Below, in pieces: positions 25,501 through 36,112 of a stretch of 64,000 nucleotides of DNA. The first letter of the stretch is position 1; the number at the start of each line of letters is the position of its first letter. A program made the position numbers and the translations under genes. Location of the stretch: NCBI GenBank assembly GCA_018873245.2, contig JAEMBT020000004.1, positions 434,001 through 498,000 on the forward strand. The letters are read 5' to 3'. Origin of the DNA: Archegozetes longisetosus (Eukaryota > Arthropoda > Arachnida > Sarcoptiformes > Trhypochthoniidae). The notes under the pieces are model-generated. The model was not told where the DNA came from and ran no database searches. It worked only from the letters and a program-made list of their open reading frames with translations.

Positions 25501-25815
25501 TGTCAGTATTTAATGCTAAGAAATGCCTAAAAGTATGTTGTAGTATTTCTACTGACCTATACCAACATATCATATATCGTTGGAAAGGTCTTGTCAAGCT
25601 GAGTTCAACGATACATCATGACCTGTGACCTCAGGTTTACCGACGAGTGACGTCTGACTTTTGACCTCTGACCATAATTTTCGATTACTAAAACATGTAT
25701 ATCGCGGGAAATGTCTTGACAAACTGCATGTAATGATAACACTCACGTGACCTTGAGTCTTAAGATTTGTCAGTATTTATTACTAAGAAATGTCCAAAAT
25801 TATAATGTAGTAAAA
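25501..25815. repeat. Direct repeats around a duplicated motif block
   Basis: The segment near 25501 (TGTCAGTATTTAATGCTAAG) recurs at about 25768 (TGTCAGTATTTATTACTAAG) with ~45 bp of similarity. Between them a second diverged pair occurs near 25570 (ATATCGTTGGAAAGGTCTTG) and 25697 (ATATCGCGGGAAATGTCTTG). It is an imperfect direct-repeat block of unknown origin. Confidence 0.5.
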
Positions 25816-25923
25816 AATTATTTTAATAATTTTATTAGACATTGAAGTATGCATACATCAACTCATTAATTCATATTATGTATCTTTATTCATCATATTG
25901 ATTAGCTATCTCAATAGTGGTTG

Positions 25924-26127
25924 TTAATCTTGTTGAAGATACTCCACTTGGACCTGGTATACTTGATAAATCGGGATATAATCTTGAATTCGTTGCGCTT
26001 CATTTATGTCTAAGCTTTCTTTGCTTTCGCTTGTTTCAATAATTGGAATTGAAGGAAATATTTTAGCTAATGATTTTGCCATTTTTGCTGACTTTTTATC
26101 TTTCCCAAGGCTTAACTTATAGGTCAT
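25924..26127 (-). CDS. Possible small exon, Lys/Ser/Glu-rich, unrecognised
   Basis: The minus-strand frame from ATG at 26127 to the TTA-complement stop encodes 67 residues (MTYKLSLGKDKKSAKMAKSL at the start, YLQQD at the end). An acceptor-like TACGTAG lies five bases before the ATG. Residue use is protein-like, but no domain, signal peptide or partner exon was recognised. It could be a small gene, a last exon or chance. Confidence 0.25.
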   Translation of the reverse strand: MTYKLSLGKDKKSAKMAKSLAKIFPSIPIIETSESKESLDINEAQRIQDYIPIYQVYQVQVEYLQQD

Positions 26128-26925
26128 AGTCGCTACGTATGAACAACAACCCTATCAATAGTTGTTTTTGCAAAATTAATATTTTCAATTAAGGCTAGTG
26201 ATGATACTTGTTGTATTTACCGCTTCTTTAATCTATCAAATCTTATTCCACAACAAGCACAATGTTTTTCGCTCAAATATTATCTATCAGACATTAATAT
26301 TGTTAGTGATTTTTCGTATGCCTTAATAATAACACTTAGGTTCTAATAATGAGTAATTTTTATTAATATAAGAATAAGATACATAAAATTAAACCGTATC
26401 GCTCGGAGTCTAAGCTCTCACTCTTGCTTTTCTATTCCTCTCCTTTATATTTATTAGCACCTTTTAGCTACTTGTTGGTAGATTTAAACATTCCATTATT
26501 ACTTTCTCAAAACAATTCATTTCCTATTTATAATTAGGACATACTACAAATACTTTTCGATATGTCAATATAATGATAATAAGTATAATAAAGAGTATTT
26601 TGATATACTCACAAGCGAATCAAGTTATAAACTGCATTTGCAGTATATATTGAAAAGTGATATCAATCATTTTTAATGTAATATAATACTAATTAATAAT
26701 GTTCTTAATAGCCTGCAATCAAAAATAACATGTTTATTTCGCTTAGACACACAGTGTAAACATTGTTTGTAAATAAAATTCCTTTAAATTATTTTTCACT
26801 CAAAATTTAATTTTGGATTTGGATTTCGAGTTAAATCGATAGTACTTAATGAGACAAATTGATTAATGCAAAAATTATTAAGCCACGCCCACTGGTTCAA
26901 GAGATATACCCATTTTTAATTAAAA
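26128..26925. other. Non-coding stretch
   Basis: AT-rich sequence without a recognisable gene or repeat. Confidence 0.4.
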
Positions 26926-27070
26926 CTTAATTTTGAATTTTTAGACATTTTACCACGAGTGTTCGCATATGATCTCTCTAGAATTATATTTAGGGCTAAG
27001 GGTCATTTAAGTAGCAAAAGAGATTGAGTGCAAACACTCGTGGTAACATCTTCAAAAATTGATTTTAAAA
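26926..27070. mobile_element. Short MITE / hairpin
   Basis: Inverted arms include TACCACGAGTGTTCGCAT at 26951-26968 and GCAAACACTCGTGGTA at 27030-27045, with weaker pairing outward (TTTTGAA-type sequence). The ~145-bp element has no coding capacity. Confidence 0.55.
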
Positions 27071-27985
27071 TTTCCCAATTTAATATGATATCGTTTTTAT
27101 CATAAAATTTTTTAGCTACATGAATCATAATATTATATTAATTTAATACTTCGCTATGCAAACTAATTAAATACAAAATTAATTTCCAAACCGTAATTGC
27201 AATTCCGAGATATTATCGTTTACTTTTTCAAATTCTATCAGGTTCTTACAGGAATCTACAATACATATTTCGAAGTAAATATCATCGCTTGTCTTAATTT
27301 TTAAGTCTATTAATACAGAAAGTTTGATCATATTTGGTTATTAGGCACTTTTTACTATGAAGTACTGACAACTCCTTTTACAATCAGTTTTATCACGAAC
27401 GCCCGATACCTCAAATTCACTTCGCATCTCAGCAAATTCTTGGCATTAGAACTAATGATTCACATGGAGCTAAGCTTGTGTATTTGAACTCAAGCTCAAA
27501 GCCTCTGAACTTCTGATCTAAATTAGTAGTAAACTTTATGTGCAAATATTATTTTGACTCAATTTGATGTACTATTTATTCTTGTAATTAGTGTTCAAAG
27601 TAATCAAAATTTTTTCAAAAGCATACGTTTTAATAATTAAAAGAAAAATTGGATTATCTGAAATGTGCTTAGAATCAATGAAAAAACTTTTGATTATTAA
27701 ATCGGCATTCTTCCAATATGTGATCTGAATAAGGTCGTGATCTTAACATGACTCTAATATATAATAGAAAAAAGTCAAAATTATAAGTCAGATTCAAATT
27801 TAGAGTATATTGAAAAAAACTTATTAAAAAATGTTATTTAAAAAGTTAAAAGAATTCGCGAATATCTTCGATTAGGCACATAAAAGTATCATCTCGCGAG
27901 CTTACTGAACGCCATAAGATCTCAACTAAATGTCGGAGTAGTAATTCTGAAGTAGTTGTGTGCAATTTTCTGACAATCTGATGGC
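27071..27985. other. Non-coding stretch
   Basis: Nothing recognisable between the hairpin and the TIR of the nested transposon complex. Confidence 0.4.
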
Positions 27986-28385
27986 AAAAGGAGAATGCCC
28001 ATTCCGTCCCTCAGGTGCACCGCAGCCCCACTTATGTAAATTGATAGATCTCAACGTATATTCGAATAATATATGTTTTAGCCTAATCTGGAGATCCCTG
28101 TGCCCCTAGTGGCGATAAAAGTTATATTCAACACATGCATTTTTGAAATTATTTTGAATCAAATAAGCGAAATGAAATATAGTTTCAATTTGAATATACA
28201 ATGAAGAATAAAATAAAAACAAAACAATGAAAGCAGAGCAAGTTGTAAAGAACGAAAGCAAAAATGACTCGTTAAAACCTAAAGCATTTGTAATACAGTA
28301 ATGACTCGATTCTGTTAACTTAATTTTGACTAAAATTTTCATTAACAAAATGGAGTTATTAACAGATTCGATACTGTTGATATCA

Positions 28386-29302
28386 TTAACAAAATCGAGT
28401 TAATATCTTTAGTCTATAAATGACTATTAGGGAGGATAAATATTCAGTAATTTGAGCTTGTCTTGACACTAGAATTCGATTATTGACTACAATTTTCTCG
28501 AGGTTATCTATAAAATTGACAAAATGAGAATTATCTCCATTGAAAATGAGGTAATTTTTTATCATATCTATTGCTCCAATGACTTCAGCAAAAGTGGGCT
28601 TCAGTGCAGGTACGAGTTCATTAGTAGGTTCATCTAGAGCCTCGTCAGGATCTCCGTCGATGTCCGTGTCGCTATCCATTGCATACGCTAATAGTTAATC
28701 ATCACTACTCTCCTGAAAAATTGCCAATTCGTCGTCTATTTCAGCAAATTCGGTGAAAGTAGTACCGTTAAGATCGGTTTTTCAGCCAAAGCACTCCAAA
28801 GAACATGTGGTTCGTTGTCTTCAATGAATTTGACGTCTTCGATATCTTTGTTCGCAGGAAATCCATATTCGGTGAAACAATTCTTGATCGTAGAGGAGGA
28901 AATCTCATCCCAAGCAACTGCCACTATGTTGATAGCTTCAAGAAGATTTACCTTAGCTTGTTCTATTCTGAGCCTCGGGTTCAGTTCCAGTTCTCGAAGC
29001 AATTTCCTTATAATCTGTTTACGATAATTAGTCTTGAAGCACTTTATAACTCCTTGGTCCATAGGTTGGGTCACTGATGTTGTCGATGGAGGCGAAAACA
29101 CAACTTTGATATTTGATAAATTAAGGTCTGGGTGACACGGGCAGTTGTCGACTATCACCAAAATTTTGCGATTTTCTTTGATCATTCGCTTGTTAAAGTT
29201 TGACATATATTCTTGAAACAGATTGGATGACATCCAAGCTTTCCTGTTAGCGCTGTATATAATGGGAAAGGACTTGACTCCTTTAAAGCGTCTTGGGTTC
29301 AT
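28386..29302 (-). pseudogene. Tigger transposase pseudogene, catalytic and C-terminal part
   Basis: Two frames remain on the minus strand. 29302-28736 encodes FKGVKSFPIIYSANRKAWMS, then IVDNCPCHPDL (second catalytic Asp) and VTQPMDQGVIKCFK (third Asp), typical of the pogo/Tigger DDE_1 domain. 28679-28386 encodes the acidic C-terminal tail (MDSDTDIDGDPDEALDEP, then VIGAIDM). Just upstream (29303-29428) the first catalytic block NMDGS is followed by two in-frame stops that are shared with the copy at 49.5 kb. The sequence beyond is displaced to 32174-32318 by the MULE. It cannot make an intact transposase. A CENP-B-like relative with a host role is excluded by these breaks. Confidence 0.85.
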
Positions 29303-29452
29303 CGACTTCCCAATGACAAGTCACTTTAGTTTCTATGATCCGTCCATGTTTGCACCTAATAGAATAGTTATTCTTTCCTTGCTTTTCTTCCCGTTCCAGC
29401 ACTTGTCCCCCTTTACTGTATATGTTTTGGTTCCATGACACTTAATCGTCCG

Positions 29453-30066
29453 ACACTTATTCGTCAGACACTTGTTCGTCTACATTTGTTCGTCTGAGAC
29501 ACTTATTCGTCGAATACTTGTTCGTCAGACATTTGTTCGTCTAAGACATTTGTTCGTCTAAGACACTTACTCGTCCAAGACACTTACTCGTCCAAGACAT
29601 TTGTTCGTCTAAGACATTTGTTCGTCCAAGACACTTACTCGTCCAAAACATTTGTTCGTCTAAGACATTTGTTCGTCCAAGACACTTACTCGTCCAAAAC
29701 ATTTGTTCGTCCAAGACACTTACTCGTCCAAGACATTTGTTCGTCTAAGACATTTGTTCGTCCAAGACACTTACTCGTCCAAAACATTTGTTCGTCCAAG
29801 ACACTTACTCGTCCAAGACATTTGTTCGTCTAAGACATTTGTTCGTCCAAGACACTTACTCGTCCAAAACATTTGTTCGTCCAAGACACTTACTCGTCCA
29901 AGACATTTGTTCGTCTAAGACATTTGTTCGTCTAACACACTTACTCGTCCAAGACATTTGTTCGTCTAAGACACTTACTCGTCCAAGACATTTGTTCGTC
30001 TAAGACACTTACTCGTCCAAGACATTTGTTCGTCTAACACACTTACTCGTCCAAGACACTTGTTGG
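29453..30066 (+). repeat. Left minisatellite TIR of the MULE (17-bp units, 85-bp higher order)
   Basis: About 35 units of the type TTCGTCTAAGACATTTG or CTCGTCCAAGACACTTA. Between about 29600 and 29930 they form an 85-bp (5 x 17) higher-order repeat that recurs almost exactly. The open frames across this array are a by-product of its periodicity and are not genes. Confidence 0.9.
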
Positions 30067-30177
30067 TCCATTCGACCTAATAAAATATTTACTCCCAATA
30101 TTTTTGTATCATTCTCTCACTTCATTGCTAAACAGCACAACAGAAGATAACTGAGGACGTTGTCTTTCATCAAAATT

Positions 30178-30220
30178 GTAAGTATTATTTCCATTTCTAT
30201 ACACTTTTTTCTATTTCTAG
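30178..30220 (+). other. Predicted 43-nt intron in the MULE 5' leader
   Basis: A donor GTAAGT at 30178 and an acceptor TTTCTATTTCTAG ending at 30220 bracket a 43-nt intron just before the transposase ATG at 30253. Splicing would join untranslated leader to the coding exon. Confidence 0.5.
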
Positions 30221-30252
30221 ATCATCAAGACTTAATCCATCGAGATCTCAAA

Positions 30253-31677
30253 ATGCCACTGGAATTTGTGAAGAGTACCAAAGGAAAGGATCAACTTGTT
30301 CACGATGGATACATTTTCAACAAGGATTATACTAAATCAGGTAAGACTTACTGGAAATGCATAAAATATATTGAAAATTGTAAAGGGCGCGCGCATAAAG
30401 ATGGCGAAAGGGTGATTCATCACTCTGATAATCACAACCATGTCCCACAAGCGGCAAGAATCGATGCAAAGAAAGTTTTGTCTAAAATCAAAGATAAAGC
30501 AACAAACATAGACTTGACTCCACAACAAATTGTAGCTGCCGAAACATCAGGAATCTCTCGAGCAACCGCCGGTGTCCTTCCATCAGTCGCAGCTATGAAG
30601 AAGTCAACCCAAAGAATTCGACGTGCCGCTGAAGCTCCACTAGCAAGACCGACGTCCCTCATGGAATTAGATATCCAACCACCATACACCACGACACTTT
30701 CAAATCAATCCTTTCTCCTTTGGGACAGTGGCGCAGGAGACAGAAACCGGATTCTTATCTTTTCAACAGAGAGGAATTTGGAACTTCTCGCTTCAAGGGA
30801 TAGCCATTGGATAGCCGATGGTACTTTCAAGACCACGCCGTCACTTTTTTGTCAGCTTTTAACCATCCACGCGATTATCTTCAATGCTGTGGTTCCACTA
30901 GTCTACGCTCTTCTTCCAAACAAGACCAAGGAAACTTATAAGCGTCTTCTCGAACAATTGAATCGTCTCAAACCTTCCCTCAAACCAGCAAGCGTAATGA
31001 CCGACTTTGAGCCAGCACTCTTTGGAGCTTTCTCGAAATCTACGAAGGTATCAGGTGTCGTGGATGTTTTTTTTCACTTCAGTCAATGTCTTTGGAGAAA
31101 GATTCAACAAAACAATGATATTCGGGAAAAATACACTGACGATAAAGATCCAGACTTCTCACTTCAGCTCAGACAGCTCATGGCACTCGCCTTTGTCCCA
31201 GAAGCCGACGTGATTGACAAATTTGAAGAATTAATGGCTTCACCTTTTTTTATTGAATACGAAGATCTTCTGCGGCCCCTCATCGACTATTTCGAGGACA
31301 CCTGGATTGGACGGCTGAGTAGACGCGGACGAAGACTTCCAGAATTTCCACTTGCCCTCTGGAACCAATATACAGGAACACTTGAAGACTTGCCGAAGAC
31401 CAACAACTCCGTCGAAGGATGGCATAATTCATTTTCATCTCTTCTTTCGGCAAGCCATCCCACCATCTGGAAATTCATCGATGTATTAAAGAAAGAGCAA
31501 AGTCTGAACGAGCTCAAGATTGAACAGTTCATCGCAGGACAGGAACCAGAATCGAGACGAAGAATTTATTGGGAAACAGCAAAGCGGATTCAGAATATCG
31601 TCATGATGTATGGCTCACGGGATCTGGACAGCTATCTCATTGGAATCGCCCATAACTTGGAATTTCAATCAACTTAA
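30253..31677 (+). CDS. FLYWCH zinc-finger MULE transposase, intact
   Basis: An uninterrupted frame of 474 residues from the ATG at 30253. The N-terminal FLYWCH finger has C36, C43, H61 and H63 (YWKCIKYIENC, then DNHNH). The MULE catalytic domain follows: WIADGTFK (D189), MTDFEPAL (D251), VFFHFSQCLW (H275) and an acidic residue further on in the helical insertion region (FVPEADVIDKFEEL). The C-terminus has NNSVEGWHN and IAHNLEF. These features match animal MULEs of the Phantom type that carry a FLYWCH domain; the role is cut-and-paste transposition. An upstream in-frame extension to 30160 would use a non-ATG start and cross the predicted intron, so the ATG is preferred. No stop or frame change is seen, and the gene is more GC-rich than its flanks. 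With both TIRs and the TSD intact, this may be an active or recently active element. Confidence 0.88.
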   Translation: MPLEFVKSTKGKDQLVHDGYIFNKDYTKSGKTYWKCIKYIENCKGRAHKDGERVIHHSDNHNHVPQAARIDAKKVLSKIKDKATNIDLTPQQIVAAETSGISRATAGVLPSVAAMKKSTQRIRRAAEAPLARPTSLMELDIQPPYTTTLSNQSFLLWDSGAGDRNRILIFSTERNLELLASRDSHWIADGTFKTTPSLFCQLLTIHAIIFNAVVPLVYALLPNKTKETYKRLLEQLNRLKPSLKPASVMTDFEPALFGAFSKSTKVSGVVDVFFHFSQCLWRKIQQNNDIREKYTDDKDPDFSLQLRQLMALAFVPEADVIDKFEELMASPFFIEYEDLLRPLIDYFEDTWIGRLSRRGRRLPEFPLALWNQYTGTLEDLPKTNNSVEGWHNSFSSLLSASHPTIWKFIDVLKKEQSLNELKIEQFIAGQEPESRRRIYWETAKRIQNIVMMYGSRDLDSYLIGIAHNLEFQST

Positions 31678-31892
31678 TTATTTTTATTCTTTCATTTGTA
31701 TGTAATTCTTTAATTTTATTTATTATTATTCTCTTCACTATTATAGTTTTCGTAATTCTTTTTATTCTTACAATTTTTAATTTGTAACTTTTGTCAAATA
31801 AATTGTTGAATATTGACTAAAACATCGTATTTATTTCACTTGTGTTGTATCAAGGATAAATATATTTTAAGATGAACAAGCATCCTGAAAGT

Positions 31893-32155
31893 GTCTTAGA
31901 CGAACAAATGTCTTACACGAGTAAGTGTCTTAGACGAACAAATGTCTTAGACGAGTAAGTGTCTTAGACGAACAAATGTCTAAGACGAACAAATGTCTTG
32001 GACGAGTAAGTGTCTTAGACGAACAAATGTCTTAGACGAACAAATGTCTTAGACGAACAAGTGTCCGACGAATAAGTGTTCGACGAATAAGAGTCTCAGA
32101 CGAACAAATGTCCGACGAACAACTGTCTTACGAACAAACGGCGACGAACAAGTGT
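31893..32155 (-). repeat. Right minisatellite TIR of the MULE
   Basis: About 15 units (AGACGAACAAATGTCTT and AGACGAGTAAGTGTCTT) in inverted orientation to the left array. It is shorter than the left arm and lacks its regular 85-bp higher-order structure. Confidence 0.88.
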
Positions 32156-32632
32156 CCTGATACCATATGTTTTACTTGGAATGAGGAGGAAGAAGAGAGC
32201 CAATTCATTTAAGTTGAAGATTTCATTCTCCTTATAGTCTTTGATGATCTCAAAGAATTTTCTCTCCATTCCTTCACCACTTCTTCGGGGGCTGGAGAGG
32301 ATTCTCCATGGAGTGTCCATGGTCCAGTAGCTAATTGTCAATATCTCTGTAACCTTTAACTTTCGCACTTCGAAGCCAAGCTATTTGGACTCTACTCATC
32401 ATCCCGTGTCGAACGACACTAAATTCATCGAAATCCTAACTGAGACCACTTCGATACAAGCGCAAGATGCATCTGTTGGTCACAACTTTGATGGTCACTA
32501 CAGGCCACAGAGATGTCGGAATTGAGCTACAACTTATATTATTTTAGTACTTGTTGAGATCTATCGAATGGCATAGGTGGCGCTGCGGCGCACTCGATGG
32601 ACAAAATGCAAAGGGTTTGGACATTCTCCTTT

Positions 32633-32930
32633 ATGTTCTTTAAGGAATTAAGCAGTTGTTTCTTCAGTTGATATAATTTGGTAAAAATCTTGAGCTAACA
32701 TTCTTATGTTGCTTAACTGACCAACAAATGTTAAGACTGGGTATAAATACAATACTTCAACTTATAGATAGGTTATTAATTATTAAACTTCAGGAAAAGT
32801 AGGGGAACACTTAGGTCTCGCGCTTTAAGTAACAATCGCTATCAGCGTATGCTATGCTATGAATTAAATGCAATAGAGTTGCAGTTAATAGGTTTTTAGT
32901 TTTTTTTTGTATTTTTTACAAATTAATGAC
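32633..32930. other. Non-coding stretch
   Basis: No feature was recognised between the outer TIR and the hAT fragment. Confidence 0.35.
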
Positions 32931-33152
32931 ATTATTAACGGACAAAACCCACAAGAATTGATTATTGACTTAACACATGAAGAGATGCAATGTTTTAAAT
33001 ACTCTGTTGTATCTAATGCCGAGATCGAAAGGAGTTTTTTAAAATACAAACAAATTTTATCTGACCGTCGCTTACGATTCACTGAAGAGAATCTAATGTT
33101 TTATATTATTTCCAATTTTAATAATAAATACACGACTAATATTAATATATAA
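32931..33152 (+). pseudogene. hAT transposase C-terminal fragment
   Basis: The frame encodes a hAT dimerisation region: VSNAEIERSFLKYKQILSDR followed by RLRFTEENLMFYIISNFNN. It corresponds to the last ~60 residues of the transposase and has no upstream catalytic domain. It is a different lineage from the hAT at 6.5-8.4 kb, whose equivalent block is VDVERSFSAYKSLL. Confidence 0.75.
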
Positions 33153-34061
33153 CTTATAAATGCAAATACTTTTAATAAATATTTTTATGTTTAAATCTAA
33201 AACCTGTTAACTGCACTTTGATTGCATTTTATTAATAGTAAACTACGCGGTGATTGTGATTATTACTGATAGTGTGAGACTTAATTGTTTCCCCATTTTT
33301 CCCGAAGTTTATTAATTATGATTGAAAAATTCTTATCAGGTCATTTATTATTCATGCAATGTCATATTGCATGTCAAAGTTTAGAAAGTATCATAGATCA
33401 CATATTGGAGTGTAAAAAGTTTGCCAGATCACATGTTGGAAGAATGCCATTAAATCATATTATTTAAACTTTAATAATTCTGTAATATTATAGTTTTACC
33501 ATTTATATTAAACTTATTGTTAGTAAAAATTTATTCAATTCTATGCTTTATTTTCATTTTATAGCAATTAATCTCAAGGCTCAAGCTCAGACTCAAGCTC
33601 GGGTTAATAGAGCTTACATGTATCACTAATTAAAATATGATACTATTCATAAACCATAAATTATTAAAATTTAATCTAAAATATTTATTAGTGTCTAATT
33701 ATGAGTGCAAAACATGAGAGATGTGAAGATTTAGGCGTTGATCTAATTAGTCATCTAATTATGTGCGCAGCAGAGATGTCTAAGTTCTTTGAATTAGAAT
33801 AATAACTAATTATCATTATATGTAACAAACTCATGCACCGCATATATGTTAAAACTATTTAGTTTAATTTTTTATTTATTGAATTGACGCTCGGCGCTCG
33901 CACTTACCACCGAGCGCCTTCCGCTCGAGCGTTTGCCATTACTATCTATAACGATAATTCGGACGATAACGATCAAAATCTTATACAGTAAAACATTTGA
34001 TGACTGAAGGTATACCTTGCAATTCCATATATATAATATTTTTTAAACATACGAGAAAAGA
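33153..34061. other. Non-coding stretch with a GC-rich hairpin
   Basis: The only structure seen is GGCGCTCG and CGAGCGCC (33899-33926), pairing across a 12-nt loop, in an island that is GC-rich for this region. No gene was recognised. Confidence 0.4.
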
Positions 34062-34418
34062 TTGACGGCTAAAGAAAAAGTAGGTAAGAACCACTATTTT
34101 CAGAATATGACGACACAAAAGGTCCAAAAGCTTCACCGAACGATAAATCACAAGAACAAGTTTACCCTCTCTAGAGCCACCCGCAAATTCTCTGTGGACA
34201 GAAGAACTATCAAATATTGGTTGAAAAAGAGGTCTATTCGCAGATATAAGGATTCCAACAAAACTATATCTTCTAGCCTGACAAGGCATCGGCACATTAC
34301 CCCTGAACTGGCACAATACTCAGAATCAAATAATGCAAGATTTGCGCCTAAATACCGTAACCCAACTTCTTTAGCATCGCCCGATTACAAATTTTTTTCT
34401 GTTATTTGTGCCGAATAG
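34062..34418 (+). pseudogene. Tc1/mariner transposase N-terminal remnant
   Basis: The frame reads KKVQKLHRT-like then TRKFSVDRRTIKYWLKKRSI and YKDSNKTISSSLTRHRHITP, which resembles the paired-type HTH of mariner/Tc1 transposases. An abrupt jump to SPDYKFFSVICAE, as in the post-catalytic SPD motif, suggests a large internal deletion that removed the catalytic core. There is no ATG at the start of the frame. Terminal repeats were not resolved. Confidence 0.55.
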
Positions 34419-35062
34419 TTTGCAGAAATGGCTGGTGTTCAAATAATACTGATCATCTCATAAGATGAATAAAAACTTGAATCAAGAAAGTTGACTTAAA
34501 TGTTATCCAAAGAAGTATTGTTAGAGTCACTAAAAGAATCCGAAGATGTTCTAATTGGGCCACTATCAGTTGTTCGTTAGCTTATTACTATTTCTTATAT
34601 ACTGTAGTCTTTTGTACAAAAGTTTATATCTTTCAAGAGATCGCTTCATAAGGAAAAATGTATTAAAAATGTCTAAATTTTGGTTTACATGACGTAAATT
34701 CAATACCACTCTTATTATGAATATTTAATTAAATTAGAACAATAATTTAAAATTTTCCAATATAATTAAAATTTAAGTGAAAAAATCCAGTCTAATGTGC
34801 ATAACTTCAAAATTATAATGAATTTTTTCATAAAATACTTTAAATAACTCGTTTCTATTTTATTTAATTTTATAAACTCTTCTCAAAATATTTTTTATCT
34901 CTTAAATCCGAACTTGACATAAGTTTTTAATAATTAAAATCTGTATAAATTAATCTAATAGTGCAATCGATTTCAGTATAATTATTGGGTGTTTAAATTG
35001 TGTGATTGGTTCTAAACCTTTTACTTGATATTATATGAGTTTGAAGAAAGATTGAAGAAAGA
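34419..35062. other. Non-coding stretch
   Basis: AT-rich; nothing recognisable. Confidence 0.4.
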
Positions 35063-35905
35063 TTATCGAACGAAAAAAGATAGAATCAATAATATCGAAA
35101 ACAAAATGAATTAATGCGACATAAGACAGAATGCAACAGGTGATTGAATGCGACACAAGATTAAATGAAAAATAGGACCAAATATACTACATCAGAAGTT
35201 AAAGATAAGTTACTAGAACAAATATTTTAGTTCAAACTGATCAAATTTATAATTTTTTTATTCATATTTATATAATTTCATATGTAACAAAATATATTCG
35301 AATCTGACGAAAATAGTAGAAGCTCGATATAAGACATTTTGATGCAGTAAACATATTTTAGATAAAATGAAGTTTGTATGCACTGGATATAAATATATTT
35401 CTCATAGAGCTTTCATAAGTATTAAAGTATTAAAATCAAGTTTTCAACTTTAGGCTGATACAATATTCTGATTTTTAAACGGTTTTAAACTAATCATTTT
35501 AAAGACTGTCTCTGAAAACTTTCATTTTATAAAAAAAAGAAACTTCGAATACTAATGGCTTTAAGAAAAATATACAGACGGAAAAATAACTGGTCTTTAA
35601 ATAGGCACTTCTATTAATTGTATTGACATTGTTACTTAATATAAAGGCTCTAAAAGTTGACATATTCCAACTTTCGATATAACATACAACGTGAAATAAC
35701 GAACAAAAACTTTACTCCTTAAGTGTTCGTTATATCGAGCTATTACTGTACATAGTTTCAAAAACAAATCTGAATTGAAAGTAGATATATAATATAAATC
35801 AAATCAACTTAGATTTTAAGCCATACTACATTCGGTCTTATGCCGCATTCGATCTTGTTGTTTTTAATATTATTGATTTGATCTATTTTCATTCGTATTT
35901 TCTCT
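35063..35905. mobile_element. Foldback enclosing a pogo-type MITE
   Basis: An outer inverted pair lies at about 35063-35128 and 35830-35905 (both containing AATATTATTGATT or its complement and a CGACATAAGAC-type end). Inside it a second inverted pair at about 35315 and 35748 reads AGCTCGATATAA against CAGTAATAGCTCGATATAAC, resembling pogo/Tigger ends, with TA at 35749-35750. No coding sequence. The inner element is strongly decayed at its left end. Confidence 0.5.
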
Positions 35906-36112
35906 TCGATTTTATGTCGGGGAACCATTTTGCTGATTATAACATGTTTACTGGCAATGAAGTACAGATAATCTAAAAATAAACTTGTTAGAGCTTTTGA
36001 GTAAAATAGATTAGACTACTTTTTTGTTCACTTCTTATCAAAATAATCGACAAATACTTTCGCCATCAACAGTTCATGTTACAGTCATTGGAAACTGTTA
36101 CATTTTAGTCTT

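Larger units (their letters stand above)
29429..32164 (+). mobile_element. FLYWCH-MULE (Phantom-like) with minisatellite TIRs and 9-bp TSD
   Basis: The 2736-bp element starts GGTTCCATGACACTT and ends with the complement of GGTATCAGGACACTT. It is flanked by a perfect 9-bp duplication ATATGTTTT (29420-29428 and 32165-32173). The terminal inverted repeats consist almost entirely of ~17-bp tandem units on each side: about 630 bp on the left and 265 bp on the right, in opposite orientation. One intact transposase gene lies between them. It is inserted into the Tigger copy, whose sequence resumes directly on both sides. Confidence 0.9.
28296..32318 (-). mobile_element. pogo/Tigger copy 2, 5'-truncated and split by a MULE
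   Basis: The 3' end is intact: CAGTAATGACTCGATTCTGT at 28296 preceded by TA (28294-28295), matching the Tigger copy at 48613-50353. Reading on the minus strand, transposase-like sequence occupies 32318-32174, then the MULE (29429-32164) intervenes, then the remainder continues at 29428-28386. Similarity to the other copy stops near 32318, so the HTH-encoding N-terminal part is missing. Confidence 0.85.
27986..32632. mobile_element. Outer TIR element enclosing Tigger and MULE
   Basis: Bases 27986 to about 28125 pair in inverted orientation with about 32477-32632 (ends AAAGGAGAATG and CATTCTCCTTT; inside them GATAGATCTCAAC and its complement; further in CTGTG and TAGTGGC-type matches). The ~130-bp TIRs enclose a Tigger copy, which itself encloses a MULE. 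Only about 170 bp on each side belong to the host element, which has no coding capacity left. The superfamily is not assigned and no clear target-site duplication was identified. Confidence 0.65.

Noticed and set aside
29618..30003. Three nearly identical 71-codon frames offset by 85 bp
   Set aside because: They are produced by the 85-bp periodicity of the MULE minisatellite array (85 x 3 keeps frames open) and have no independent support.
29453..30066. Regular repeats that could suggest a CRISPR-like array
   Set aside because: The units are contiguous with no unique spacers, lie inside a transposon TSD, and are mirrored at the other end of the element.
30337..31532. Several antisense open frames opposite the MULE transposase
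   Set aside because: The plus-strand frame has clear FLYWCH and MULE motifs; the antisense frames are shadows.
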